This document shows positions 43,323 through 52,171 of a stretch of 64,000 nt of DNA, piece after piece. The position numbers and the translations under genes were made by a program. The notes beneath the pieces are model-generated. The model made no database searches, had not been told where the DNA came from, and saw nothing but the letters and a program-made list of their open reading frames with translations. Numbering within the stretch: position 1 is the first letter of the stretch; each line of letters opens with the position of its first letter. The stretch spans positions 23,111-87,110 of the forward strand of contig HF998010.1 in the NCBI GenBank assembly GCA_000433015.1. Reading direction: 5' to 3'. The stretch comes from Firmicutes bacterium CAG:631 (GTDB taxonomy: Bacteria > Bacillota_I > Bacilli_A > RFN20 > CAG-631).

Positions 43323-44320
43323 TACTTTTTACCGATGGCTTCTGCCACTTTTTTACATTTTTGCATTAATTGTTTAAAATCATCAATAGTCAATGCTTGT
43401 AAACCATCACTTTTTGCAAATAATGGTTGATCGTGAACTTCAACCATAATACCATCTGCTCCAGCCGCAATAGCAGCTAGGGCCATAGCTTCAACATATT
43501 CTCTTTTACCTACTGAATGAGAAGGATCAACAAAAACTGGAAGATGCGTTAATTTTTTTAAAACAGGAATAGCACTTAAATCTAATGTTGTTCTTGTGCT
43601 TTTTTCAAATGTGCGGATGCCTCTTTCACACAAAATCACTTGTTGATTTCCTCCACTTAAAATATATTCAGCAGATAAAAGTAATTCTTCTATCGTATTG
43701 CCCATTCCTCTTTTAAGTAATATAGGTTTGTTAATTTTTCCTAAAGCCTTTAATAATTCAAAGTTTTGCATATTGCGAGCACCAACTTGAATAATGTCAA
43801 CATATTGAACGAATAAATCGAGATGTTCAATACTTGTGATTTCACTGACAACGGGAAGATGATATTTTTTCTTTATTTCAAACAAAAGCTGTAGCCCTTT
43901 TTCTTCTAATCCTTGAAAATCGTAAGGTGAAGAACGAGGCTTATATGCTCCAGCTCGTAAAATGTTACAACCTAGAGGTTTTATTTTTGAAGTAATTTGT
44001 TGAAGTTGTTGTTCATTTTCAATACTACAAGGACCAGCAATAATCGTGATATGTTGATTATCAATTTGCCAGTTATCTAATAAAATGGATGTATATTGAG
44101 GGTGATTCTTTAAATCCCATAAATATTTTTTTTGATTAAAATGGATTGAAAGAACACCTTCAAATGCATATAAATTTTTTTCATCAAAAGGGAAAGTATC
44201 AGTCAGTGTTTCAATAATTGAGCATGTTTTTTGATGAGAAGTATAAAAATGAATATGAAATGTATTTAAATAATTTTCAATATTTGCAACTTGCTCTTTT
44301 TTATCTACAACAATAATCAT
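43322..44320 (-). CDS. aroF: DAHP synthase with N-terminal ferredoxin-like regulatory domain
   Basis: A 332-residue enzyme that joins PEP and erythrose 4-phosphate, the first step of the pathway. The catalytic part starts at IAGPCSIEN (about residue 96) and carries KPRSSPYDFQG, KRGMGNT and DPSHSVGKR. Residues 1-90 look like the ferredoxin-like domain of Thermotoga-type enzymes, which senses Tyr or Phe. It overlaps aroQ by 4 bases (ATGA) and aroA by one. Feedback by aromatic amino acids is likely but inferred. Confidence 0.9.
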   Translation of the reverse strand: MIIVVDKKEQVANIENYLNTFHIHFYTSHQKTCSIIETLTDTFPFDEKNLYAFEGVLSIHFNQKKYLWDLKNHPQYTSILLDNWQIDNQHITIIAGPCSIENEQQLQQITSKIKPLGCNILRAGAYKPRSSPYDFQGLEEKGLQLLFEIKKKYHLPVVSEITSIEHLDLFVQYVDIIQVGARNMQNFELLKALGKINKPILLKRGMGNTIEELLLSAEYILSGGNQQVILCERGIRTFEKSTRTTLDLSAIPVLKKLTHLPVFVDPSHSVGKREYVEAMALAAIAAGADGIMVEVHDQPLFAKSDGLQALTIDDFKQLMQKCKKVAEAIGKK

Positions 44321-44757
44321 TTTTTATCTCCCTCCTTTTTTTGAATATAATCTAATGCTTCACCATAACTTAAAAATCCTTTTCCAACAAAAGAACATTG
44401 GCAATATTGACGAATAAAATTAATTTTACGAAAATCTTCTCGTTGATCCACTTGACTAAGATGAATTTCTATAACAGGGATGCTACAGCTCGCAATTGCG
44501 TCGGCCAAAGCAACACTTGTATGGGTAAGCCCGCCAGCATTTAATAATACATAATCATATTTTTTGGAAGCTTTTTGTAATTGAGTAATGAGATAACCTT
44601 CATAATTAGATTGTTTAATCTTAATTTTTTGATGGAAAGTATGACTTTTTTGTTTTAAATAACGACATAAATCTTTATAAGTTTTTGTCCCATAAATGGC
44701 AGGTTCTCGTATGCCTAGTAAATTGAGATTAGGACCATTTAAAATGAGTATACGCAT
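44317..44757 (-). CDS. aroQ: 3-dehydroquinate dehydratase, type II
   Basis: A 146-residue enzyme, normal for the dodecameric type II class. MRILILNGPNLNLLGIREP, the Tyr of PAIYG and NAGGLTHTSVAL with EIHLSQ are conserved. It dehydrates dehydroquinate. AGGAGGCTATTT gives the start. It overlaps the upstream aroE-K gene by 29 bases and aroF by 4. Confidence 0.92.
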   Translation of the reverse strand: MRILILNGPNLNLLGIREPAIYGTKTYKDLCRYLKQKSHTFHQKIKIKQSNYEGYLITQLQKASKKYDYVLLNAGGLTHTSVALADAIASCSIPVIEIHLSQVDQREDFRKINFIRQYCQCSFVGKGFLSYGEALDYIQKKEGDKK

Positions 44758-45985
44758 AAATAGCCTCCTGAATTTTTTCTAAAACTTGATGAATAGAAAG
44801 ATTATTATCAATTTTAATATCACAATATCGTTCATATCGATCTTTTCTTTGTTGATATAATTGTTTTAAATCGGAATAGTTTTGAGCTAATGGACGTTCT
44901 TTGTTTAATTGAATATTATCTAATCCACGGTTAATATAAACAAGAATTCCATTTTTTTTCAAAGAAAAAATATTACTTTCATTTAAAACGATTCCTCCGC
45001 CAGTATCAATGATTTTTCCTTGGCATAAACCAATTTGTTGTGTTATGGATTGTTCAATATCACGAAAGTGTTTTTCTCCGTATAAAAGGAAAATTTCTTT
45101 AATAGGTAATTGTTCTTTTTTTTCAATTTCTTGATCAATAGAAAGATATTCTTTATTCCATTTGTTAGATAAAAGTTTTGTAATTGTTGTTTTTCCTGCT
45201 CCAGGCATACCAATGAGAACAATATTCATTGTTGCTAGAAATAATTTTTGATACTCTTCTAAGATTTTATGTGTATCTAATGTTTGTTGTTGAAATAATT
45301 CTTCACTATAAAAAGCTTGTGCTACGAGCATCAATAATCCTGAAGCGATTTTAATATTTTTACTTTCGGCTTCTAATAATAAAGAAGTTTTGAGTGGATT
45401 ATAAATTAAATCAATAGCCCATTCCAAATGATTGAATATATTGAAATCCACTAATTTTTTTTCTTCTTTTCCTTTCATCCCATTTGGTGTTGTATTAATT
45501 AAAATTTCATAATCTTGTAACTGTTTTAAATCTTCATAAGTCCATCCATTTTCTTTTTTTTCTCTTGAGACGAAAGCAATTGATTTACATTTTCTTTTTT
45601 TAGCCACATAGGCGACAGTTTTAGCCGTTCCTCCACTTCCTAATATGATAATTTTTTTATTTTCTAATGGAATTTGGTACATATCTAATAAAAACTCAAA
45701 TCCTAAATAATCGGTGTTATAGCCAATTAATTTTTGATCTTTTTTAATAATTGTATTGATAGAACCGATGGTTTTAGCTGTTGAATCAACTTCATCTACA
45801 ACTTGTATCGCTACTTCTTTATAAGGAATCGTAACATTGATACCATTAAAATTTTTTTGTTTTAAAAATGTTAAAAAATGTTCTTTAGACAAAGACCATA
45901 ATTCATAGGAAGGGGAATGTAAGTTTTTATGAATTTGTTTTGAAAAACTAAATTGAACATTTTCACCAATTAGTCCATATAACAT
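44729..45985 (-). CDS. aroE-aroK: shikimate dehydrogenase-shikimate kinase fusion
   Basis: A 418-residue bifunctional protein. Residues 1-250 are AroE with NVTIPYK at about 50-56, NTDYLGF and the NADP-binding GSGGTAKT. Residues 254-410 are AroK with the P-loop GMPGAGKTT and DTGGGIV. Together they catalyse dehydroshikimate to shikimate 3-phosphate. Usually the two are separate genes, though fusions are known in some Bacillota. The stop overlaps the start of aroQ, and it starts 4 bases after aroC. Confidence 0.9.
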   Translation of the reverse strand: MLYGLIGENVQFSFSKQIHKNLHSPSYELWSLSKEHFLTFLKQKNFNGINVTIPYKEVAIQVVDEVDSTAKTIGSINTIIKKDQKLIGYNTDYLGFEFLLDMYQIPLENKKIIILGSGGTAKTVAYVAKKRKCKSIAFVSREKKENGWTYEDLKQLQDYEILINTTPNGMKGKEEKKLVDFNIFNHLEWAIDLIYNPLKTSLLLEAESKNIKIASGLLMLVAQAFYSEELFQQQTLDTHKILEEYQKLFLATMNIVLIGMPGAGKTTITKLLSNKWNKEYLSIDQEIEKKEQLPIKEIFLLYGEKHFRDIEQSITQQIGLCQGKIIDTGGGIVLNESNIFSLKKNGILVYINRGLDNIQLNKERPLAQNYSDLKQLYQQRKDRYERYCDIKIDNNLSIHQVLEKIQEAIYAYTHFKWS

Positions 45986-45989
45986 TTTT

Positions 45990-47069
45990 TTAGCTCCTTT
46001 TTTTGGTTTCTAAAAGTAAATCATAAATGGCAATCGCAGTCATTGCTTCAATAATGACAGCAATGCGAGAAATAATAGCAGGATCATGTTTTCCTTGAAT
46101 GGTTATGGTTGTGTTTTTGTGTGTTTGTAGATTCACAGTTTCTTGTGTTAATCCAATGGAAGGAGTTGGTCTTACAACACATTGAAAAATAATAGGCATT
46201 CCATTACTCATTCCACCATTTATTCCGCCATTATGATTGGTTTTAGTTATCATTTTTTCATTTTCAATTTTCCAGGAGTCATTGATTTCACTGCCTGTAT
46301 GCAATGCAAAATCAAAGCCAGAACCAAAACTGATTCCTTTGATTCCCGGAATTGAAAACATGAATTTAGAAAGTTGACTTTCTAAAGAGTCAAAAAGAGG
46401 TTCTCCGACTCCTACAGGAAGATTATAAATCATCGTTTGTACAATGCCACCAATTGAATCGTGTTTTTTTGCAGTGTCTTGAATTCTTTGCATCATTTGT
46501 TCTTTGATGTGAGGATTAATAACAGGGAAAGATTGTTTAGATAAAGATTTTAGTTGATCTACTTGTTCTAAATTTGAAAAATCATCATCTTTTAATTCTT
46601 GAATTTGACTAATATGCGCAGCAATATAAATATTTTTAGCCATTAAAAGTTGTTTGAAAATTGCACCTGCGATGACAAATAAGACAGTTAATCGACCGCT
46701 AAAGTGTCCACTTCCTCGATAATCAAAAAAACCATGATATTTTTTATAAATAACATAATCAACATGAGAAGGACGAATCAAATCAGTTTGATAAACAGAT
46801 GAATCAAAATTTTCGTTAGTGACTAAAATACATAAGGGAGATCCTGTTGTTTTGTTATTGAAATAACCACTGACGATTTCGTAAGCATCTTTTTCAATTC
46901 TTTTTGTGGATAAATCATTGAAAGGACGTCGGCGAGTTAATTCTTGATTGATGAAATCAAAATCAATGGTAACCCCAGCAGGGATGCCTTCAATGGTAAT
47001 GCCCATTGTTTTTTGGTGAGATTCGCCAAATATAGAAAGACTAATATTATTTTTAAAGCAACTACTCAT
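45990..47069 (-). CDS. aroC: chorismate synthase
   Basis: About 359 residues. FMN-dependent elimination of phosphate from EPSP gives chorismate. FGESHQKTMGITIEGIPAG near the start, RPSHVDYV and RGSGHFSGRLT are conserved. The start MSSCFKN is chosen because GGGAG lies 9 bases upstream; ATG codons further up are in the coding end of aroB. This start overlaps the aroB stop by 8 bases. Confidence 0.92.
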   Translation of the reverse strand: MSSCFKNNISLSIFGESHQKTMGITIEGIPAGVTIDFDFINQELTRRRPFNDLSTKRIEKDAYEIVSGYFNNKTTGSPLCILVTNENFDSSVYQTDLIRPSHVDYVIYKKYHGFFDYRGSGHFSGRLTVLFVIAGAIFKQLLMAKNIYIAAHISQIQELKDDDFSNLEQVDQLKSLSKQSFPVINPHIKEQMMQRIQDTAKKHDSIGGIVQTMIYNLPVGVGEPLFDSLESQLSKFMFSIPGIKGISFGSGFDFALHTGSEINDSWKIENEKMITKTNHNGGINGGMSNGMPIIFQCVVRPTPSIGLTQETVNLQTHKNTTITIQGKHDPAIISRIAVIIEAMTAIAIYDLLLETKKRS

Positions 47070-48075
47070 GGATTTCATCTCCCATCTGTTTAAAAAACAC
47101 ATTCATAGATATTTCAACGAGTTGACATGAACCGATTTGATTGATTTGTGGAATAATAATCGATTGATGTACTCTTTTTTTGTCTTGCATGATATAAGGC
47201 TTTAACAATGTTAAAGGAATAGGCTTTATCTTTTTTAGATGAATTTTTTTATAAATTTGTAAAAGTTGTTCTTTTATTTCGTTTTGTTTTGTTTCTAAAA
47301 CCATTCCATAAGCTACAGCTTCGCCATGCAAAACTTTAAAATTGCAATAACTTTCTATGGCATGTCCAAGAGTATGCCCATAATTTAAGATTTGTCGAAT
47401 ACCTATATCATGAACATCTTGTTCAATAATATCAATTTTATTTTTTAATGAATGGAAAATAATAGATTGGATATTTTTTTTGATATTTTTTGTAGCAATC
47501 AAGTCAAATAAATTTTTATCGTGGATTAACCCCATTTTTAATGCTTCAATTAAACCATTATTCCAATGCCTTTTTGGTAAAGTATCTAAAACGAGAGGGT
47601 CAATTAAAACAAATTTTGGATGATAAAATGTACCCACTCCATTTTTGAATGAATCATAATTGATTCCATTCTTGCCACCAATGCAACTATCTACTTGAGC
47701 AAGAACTGTAGTTGGAATAGAACCATAATGCATTCCTCTTTTATAAATGGACGCCACAAAAGCACAAAGATCAAGGACAACGCCGCCTCCAATAGCTAAG
47801 ATTAAATCATGACGATCAAAATTGTTGATAAATAGTTGATGCAAAATAGCGTTAGCGGATTGCATATTTTTATTTTTTTCACCTTTTTTTAAAGTAAAAA
47901 GAAGACAATGTGGAATTTCTTTTTTAACGATATCTATGTATTGTTTGGGGACACCACTATCTGTAACTAAAAGAATTTTTGAATAAGAAAGACAAAAAGA
48001 GGAAACGGCATTTAAAATTCCTTTTTTGATATGAATAGAATAGGAGTTTTCTTTTAAATGAACGCGTAATTTCAT
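47062..48075 (-). CDS. aroB: 3-dehydroquinate synthase
   Basis: A 337-residue NAD- and metal-dependent enzyme, step two of the pathway. GGGVVLDLCAFVASIYKRG, PTTVLAQVDSCIGGKNGIN and the metal His motif HTLGHAIE are present. The start ATG is behind GGAGGAATTTG; a TTG one codon upstream is less likely. It is the first gene of the operon aroB-aroC-aroEK-aroQ-aroF-aroA. Confidence 0.92.
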   Translation of the reverse strand: MKLRVHLKENSYSIHIKKGILNAVSSFCLSYSKILLVTDSGVPKQYIDIVKKEIPHCLLFTLKKGEKNKNMQSANAILHQLFINNFDRHDLILAIGGGVVLDLCAFVASIYKRGMHYGSIPTTVLAQVDSCIGGKNGINYDSFKNGVGTFYHPKFVLIDPLVLDTLPKRHWNNGLIEALKMGLIHDKNLFDLIATKNIKKNIQSIIFHSLKNKIDIIEQDVHDIGIRQILNYGHTLGHAIESYCNFKVLHGEAVAYGMVLETKQNEIKEQLLQIYKKIHLKKIKPIPLTLLKPYIMQDKKRVHQSIIIPQINQIGSCQLVEISMNVFFKQMGDEIHE

Positions 48076-48101
48076 CAAATTCCTCCTTTTTATGTAATTT
48101 T

Positions 48102-48167
48102 ATTATAACATGTTGCCTTTAGTCTTTCATCTATATTATTTTAAAATTCTATTCCTTTTGATATAAT
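48102..48167. promoter_or_regulatory. divergent promoters of the shikimate operon and chorismate mutase unit
   Basis: TATAAT on the minus strand at 48102-48107 faces aroB, and TATAAT on the plus strand at 48162-48167 faces the small ORF and chorismate mutase. Neither has a strong -35 box. The shared 100-base region could allow joint control. Confidence 0.55.
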
Positions 48168-48194
48168 AATATAAATTATAAAGGAGGAGTCGAT

Positions 48195-48287
48195 ATGAAA
48201 AAAATGATTCCAGAGTTAACAGCATTAAAAAGAAAATATGGCGTAAAAAGTTATGGTTTAGAAAGGTTTTCTTATTATAAAAAATGA
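48195..48287 (+). CDS. 30-residue aromatic-rich leader ORF upstream of chorismate mutase
   Basis: Behind AAAGGAGGAGTCGAT, a very strong ribosome-binding site, a frame reads MKKMIPELTALKRKYGVKSY then GLERFSYYKK. It has four Tyr and one Phe in its second half, ending SYYKK. Its TGA overlaps the chorismate mutase ATG (ATGA). It could be a leader peptide sensing Tyr-tRNA or simply a small coupled protein. Confidence 0.55.
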   Translation: MKKMIPELTALKRKYGVKSYGLERFSYYKK

Positions 48288-48565
48288 AAGAAGATTTAGT
48301 TTATTTACGCCATAAAATACAAAAGATTGATGAAAAAATTCAAGATTTATTTTTAAAAAGAATAGAATATATTTTACAAGTAAAAACTATAAAAATAAAA
48401 CAAAATCTACCTGTTGAACAAAAAAATGTGGAAAAAGAAAAAAAAGAAAAACTTTTAAAACGTTTAAAAAATAAACTATATGAAAAAGAATATCTTGAAT
48501 TAATCGATAAATTTTTTGATTTATCAAAGCAAATACAAACGAAAGGAGAAAACATTAATGAGTAA
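48284..48565 (+). CDS. chorismate mutase (AroQ class)
   Basis: A 93-residue helical protein with the AroQ-fold pattern: LRHKIQKIDEKIQDLFLKRI at 8-27, then VKTIKIKQNLPVE and a C-terminal helix with LELIDKFFDLSKQIQ. It turns chorismate into prephenate. No prephenate dehydratase or dehydrogenase domain is attached, so the product leaves the enzyme. It overlaps the leader ORF by 4 bases and the flavodoxin-like gene by 8. Confidence 0.75.
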   Translation: MKEDLVYLRHKIQKIDEKIQDLFLKRIEYILQVKTIKIKQNLPVEQKNVEKEKKEKLLKRLKNKLYEKEYLELIDKFFDLSKQIQTKGENINE

Positions 48566-49181
48566 AGTTTTATTGATTAATGGTAGTCCAAATGAAAAAG
48601 GTTGTACCTATACGGCATTAGCAGAAATTATGACGACCTTACAAAAAAACGGGATTGAAACAGAATTAGTCTATCTTGGAAAAAAGCCAATAGCGGGTTG
48701 TATTGCTTGTGGAAAATGTTATCAAACAAGAAGATGTGTTTTTCAAGATCAAGTGAATGAAATTTTAGATCGATTAGATGAATACGACGGATTAATTGTT
48801 GGTTCTCCTGTCTATTATGCTGGGCCAGCAGGACAACTCTGTGCTTTTTTAGATCGTTTATTTTATTGTGCTGGAAAAAAGATGCAAGGAAAATTGGCTG
48901 CTTCTATCGTATCTTGTCGTAGAGGAGGAGCAAGCGCCGCTTTTGACCGATTAAATAAATATTTTGGCATTAGTAATATGCACATTATTGGTTCTCAATA
49001 TTGGAATCAAGTTCATGGTAAAAAACCAGAGGATGTTTATAAAGATCAAGAAGGATTACAAACCATGCGGACATTAGCTTTAAATATGGCATGGATGTTA
49101 AAAAATTTAGAAATTGGTAAAAAGCACATTCCTTCACCAGAATATGAAGAAAAAATTTATACCAATTTTATAAAAGATTAA
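48558..49181 (+). CDS. flavodoxin-like NADPH-dependent FMN reductase
   Basis: A 207-residue protein with the flavin-phosphate loop NGSPNEKGCTYTAL, the CGKCYQTRRC segment near 50, and GSPVYYAGPAGQ and AGKKMQGKLAAS, as in the iron-sulphur-flavoprotein/azoreductase-like family. It reduces quinones or similar compounds, or acts as an electron carrier. AAAGGAG gives the start, 8 bases inside chorismate mutase. It is the last gene before the terminator at 49186. Confidence 0.8.
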   Translation: MSKVLLINGSPNEKGCTYTALAEIMTTLQKNGIETELVYLGKKPIAGCIACGKCYQTRRCVFQDQVNEILDRLDEYDGLIVGSPVYYAGPAGQLCAFLDRLFYCAGKKMQGKLAASIVSCRRGGASAAFDRLNKYFGISNMHIIGSQYWNQVHGKKPEDVYKDQEGLQTMRTLALNMAWMLKNLEIGKKHIPSPEYEEKIYTNFIKD

Positions 49182-49185
49182 AGTA

Positions 49186-49215
49186 AAAAGGGCGAAATAC
49201 AATTCGCCCTTTTAT
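49186..49215 (+). terminator. bidirectional terminator between the flavoprotein and thioredoxin
   Basis: AAAAGGGCGAA and TTCGCCCTTTT form a stem with a short loop and T-runs on both strands. It also stops the thioredoxin transcript. Confidence 0.88.
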
Positions 49216-49227
49216 ACTAAATTCTAA

Positions 49228-49539
49228 TTAGAAAATTCGTTCAATATTTTCTAAAATTTGTTCTTTTGTTTTAAACCCTAATTCTCTTTTTTCTAATTTT
49301 TTTTCTTTGATATAAATCATAGTTGGAATGGATTGAATGCCAAATAAACTTGCTAATTCAGTAGCTTCATCTACATTAACTTTGACGAATTTTACATTTT
49401 GAGTGGTTGCAGCAACATTTTCAAAAATAGGAGCTAACATTTTACAAGGCCCACACCAAGATGCATAAAAGTCGATTACAACATTTTTATTTTCATTTGT
49501 CAACTGATCAAATTCTTGTTTTGTTTTAATTTGTTCCAT
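49228..49539 (-). CDS. trxA: thioredoxin
   Basis: A 103-residue protein with the active site WCGPC at about 28-32, the FVKVNVDE segment and the cis-Pro loop SIPT. It reduces protein disulphides in the cytoplasm. GGAGGAATAATC precedes the ATG. It has its own terminator and sits apart from the genes on either side. Confidence 0.92.
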   Translation of the reverse strand: MEQIKTKQEFDQLTNENKNVVIDFYASWCGPCKMLAPIFENVAATTQNVKFVKVNVDEATELASLFGIQSIPTMIYIKEKKLEKRELGFKTKEQILENIERIF

Positions 49540-49594
49540 GATTATTCCTCCTTATAATAGTATTATAGCAGAAAATAGATTTTACTACAAAATT

Positions 49595-49837
49595 CTATTC
49601 ATTGTTCATCTTTTTTATTGAATCGTTGATTTGATTGTTTTTTACAGCATTAATAATTTTATCTTCTTTTTCTTTATCAACATCTTTTCCTGCCATTTGT
49701 GCAATGTTATGAATTAATTCTCTCAAATTTTTTTCATCACTCATATTTTTATTTTGAATCGATTTTGCTAAAGAAATAATATCTGCTTTTTTAACATTGG
49801 TTTTGGATTCAACCTTTTTAAATAAATTATTATTCAT
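49595..49837 (-). CDS. stage VI sporulation protein F-like small protein
   Basis: An 80-residue protein of the SpoVIF/YjcC family: KKADIISLAKSIQNKNMSDE then LRELIHNIAQMAGKDVDKEK and KIINAV. The family is needed for coat assembly in Bacillus, but related proteins also occur in non-sporulating species. The gene is monocistronic with an AGGAGGTTTGT site. No other sporulation gene is in the window. Confidence 0.65.
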   Translation of the reverse strand: MNNNLFKKVESKTNVKKADIISLAKSIQNKNMSDEKNLRELIHNIAQMAGKDVDKEKEDKIINAVKNNQINDSIKKMNNE

Positions 49838-49879
49838 ACAAACCTCCTAACATAATATATGTATGAATAAGGTTAAATA

Positions 49880-51190
49880 TTATTCTCTAGCACGACAAAC
49901 AATTTTGATAGGAGTACCTTCAAAGTCAATTCGTTCTCGGATTTTGTTTTCTAAATATCGTTGATAACTAAAATGCATATAATCAGGATTATTAACAAAC
50001 AAAATAAATAAAGGAGGACAAGTATCTACTTGATTGGCAAAAAAGATTTTTAAACGCCCTCCATTAAAATCAGGAGTGGGATTATAAGCAAAAGCATCTA
50101 AAATAATTTCATTGACAATACTAGTAGGGATATGTTTGTTTGCATTGTTAAAAACTCTTTGGATTTCATCAAAAAGAAGATGAATTCGTTGTTTTGTTTT
50201 TGCACTAACAAATAAAATAGGTGCATAAGATAAAAATTTAAAATTTTCGCGAATTTTTTTGGTAAATTCATTGACTGATTTTTCATTTTTATGAACAAGA
50301 TCCCATTTGTTGACAACGATAATAATTGCCTTACCTTCTTCAACCGCATAACCCACAATGTTTTTATCTTGTTCGCGAATTCCTGCTTCTCCATCTAAAA
50401 CAAGCAAGCAAACATCACTTCGATCAATTGCGTTTAATGCACGTAAAGCAGCATATTTATCGATAGCTTCATAAATTTTTCCGCTTTTTTTAAGACCTGC
50501 TGTATCAATGACACAAAATTTTTGATTATCTCGAACAAAAAGCGTATCAATAGCATCTCTTGTTGTTCCTTCAATATTGGATACAATGACTCGTTCTTGA
50601 TTTAAACAAGCATTAACCAAGGAAGACTTTCCAACATTTGGACGTCCAATCATACAAAAATGGATGACATCTTCTTCTTTTTGTGTTGAAATAACAGGCA
50701 AATGTTCAATAATTCGATCAAGTAAATCTCCAATACCAATTCCATGATTACAAGAAATGATGGTTAAATCGCTATCTATTCCTAATTGATAAAACTGATA
50801 AGCTTCTGCAGTTAAAGTAATATCATCAATTTTATTAATAGCTAAAAGAATTGGTTTGTTCGATTTTTTTAATATTTTAGCAATTAATAGATCATCTTCT
50901 GTGATATCTTGACGGCCATCACAAACAAAGACAATTACATCTGCTTCTTGAATGGCGATTTCGGCTTGGATTCGAATACTTTCTTGAAAGGGTTTATTTT
51001 CAATTTCAATACCACCAGTATCAATAATATTAAAGGTGCGAGTTAACCATGTAGCCGTTCCATAAATTCGATCACGAGTTACTCCTGGTTCATCATAAAC
51101 AATTGATTTTCTTTCTCCAACAATACGATTAAAAAGGCTTGATTTTCCTACATTTGGTTTTCCTACAATGGCAACGGTTGCTTTTTTCAT
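49880..51190 (-). CDS. der: ribosome biogenesis GTPase Der (EngA)
   Basis: A 436-residue protein with two tandem GTPase domains. Domain 1 has GKPNVGKSSLF, DTGG and NKID; domain 2 has GRPNVGKSSLV, DTAG and NKWD. A C-terminal KH-like domain follows. It matures the 50S subunit. It is translated by a 4-base overlap with cmk. Length is normal. Confidence 0.95.
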   Translation of the reverse strand: MKKATVAIVGKPNVGKSSLFNRIVGERKSIVYDEPGVTRDRIYGTATWLTRTFNIIDTGGIEIENKPFQESIRIQAEIAIQEADVIVFVCDGRQDITEDDLLIAKILKKSNKPILLAINKIDDITLTAEAYQFYQLGIDSDLTIISCNHGIGIGDLLDRIIEHLPVISTQKEEDVIHFCMIGRPNVGKSSLVNACLNQERVIVSNIEGTTRDAIDTLFVRDNQKFCVIDTAGLKKSGKIYEAIDKYAALRALNAIDRSDVCLLVLDGEAGIREQDKNIVGYAVEEGKAIIIVVNKWDLVHKNEKSVNEFTKKIRENFKFLSYAPILFVSAKTKQRIHLLFDEIQRVFNNANKHIPTSIVNEIILDAFAYNPTPDFNGGRLKIFFANQVDTCPPLFILFVNNPDYMHFSYQRYLENKIRERIDFEGTPIKIVCRARE

Positions 51191-51861
51191 TTTATCAAAT
51201 CCTTTGCTAATTTGATGATTGTTTCAACCACTTCTTCTATAGACATATTTGAAGTGTCAATTTCAATGGCATCTTTGGCCTTTTTTAAAGCGCCAAAGGG
51301 TTTATTTTCATCTAAATAATCTCTTTGTTTTATCTCTTCTTCTAAAACAGATAAAGGAGTATGAATTCCTTTTTTTAAATTTTCTTCATATCTTCTTTGT
51401 GCTCGGATACGGCTAGAAGCTACTTGAAAGATTTTTAAATCGGCAAAAGGTAAAACAACGGTTCCAATATCCCTTCCATCCATAACAACACCCTTTTGTT
51501 TTTGTGCTAATTTTTGTTGTAAAAGAACAAACTTTTCTCGAACACAACGAGGAGAGGATACTAAAGAAACAGAGTTTGTTACTTCTCGATTACGAATAGC
51601 CGTGGTGACATCTTTTTGGTTAAGATAAACAGATCCATGATTTGTCAACTGAATATCTAAATGATCAACTGCCTCACATAAAGCTTTTTCGTCTTTTAAA
51701 GGTATTTGATTTTCTAAAGCATATAGTGTTAAACAGCGATACATGGCGCCTGTGTCAATATAAGTATAGTTTAATCGGCGAGCAACTTCTTTAGCAACAC
51801 TGCTTTTTCCTGCTGCTCCAGGGCCATCAATGGCAATTGTAATGTACTTCATTTTGCTCAC
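51187..51861 (-). CDS. cmk: cytidylate kinase
   Basis: A 224-residue enzyme phosphorylating CMP and dCMP. The P-loop DGPGAAGKSSVAK, YIDTGAMYR, MDGRDIGTVV and RAQRRYEE are conserved. It overlaps der by 4 bases, the usual cmk-der pairing. The single-helix protein gene is upstream by 3 bases. Confidence 0.93.
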   Translation of the reverse strand: MSKMKYITIAIDGPGAAGKSSVAKEVARRLNYTYIDTGAMYRCLTLYALENQIPLKDEKALCEAVDHLDIQLTNHGSVYLNQKDVTTAIRNREVTNSVSLVSSPRCVREKFVLLQQKLAQKQKGVVMDGRDIGTVVLPFADLKIFQVASSRIRAQRRYEENLKKGIHTPLSVLEEEIKQRDYLDENKPFGALKKAKDAIEIDTSNMSIEEVVETIIKLAKDLIK

Positions 51862-51864
51862 CTC

Positions 51865-52122
51865 TTATAAAAAAATAATTAAAAATATTGCTATCAATAA
51901 AAAAAAGGCAATAATTCCAATAATCCAATATATTGGTTTTGCTTTTTTTTGTTTGGTTTGTGGTTTTTTAGTGGTGGAAGTGGCAAAAAAATTAGGGTCA
52001 ACCGCACTTAAAAAATTTTTATTTTCTAAATGTTTAGGATCTTGTAAATATAAATCGTATTGTCTATTTGCTTCGTTGACTTTTTGATGCAATTCCTTGT
52101 TTCTTTCCATACGTGTTTCCAC
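51865..52122 (-). CDS. single-helix membrane protein
   Basis: An 85-residue protein with a charged N-terminal helix (NEANRQYDLYLQDPKHLENK), a Thr/Lys/Gln linker (TSTTKKPQTKQKK) and a C-terminal transmembrane segment (YWIIGIIAFFLLIAIFLIIF). The start is GTG behind GGTGGTGAT. It precedes cmk by 3 bases. It is not recognised. Confidence 0.55.
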   Translation of the reverse strand: METRMERNKELHQKVNEANRQYDLYLQDPKHLENKNFLSAVDPNFFATSTTKKPQTKQKKAKPIYWIIGIIAFFLLIAIFLIIFL

Positions 52123-52171
52123 AATATCACCACCGAACGTATTATAGCAAAAATAAAGTTGTAAAAAAAGA

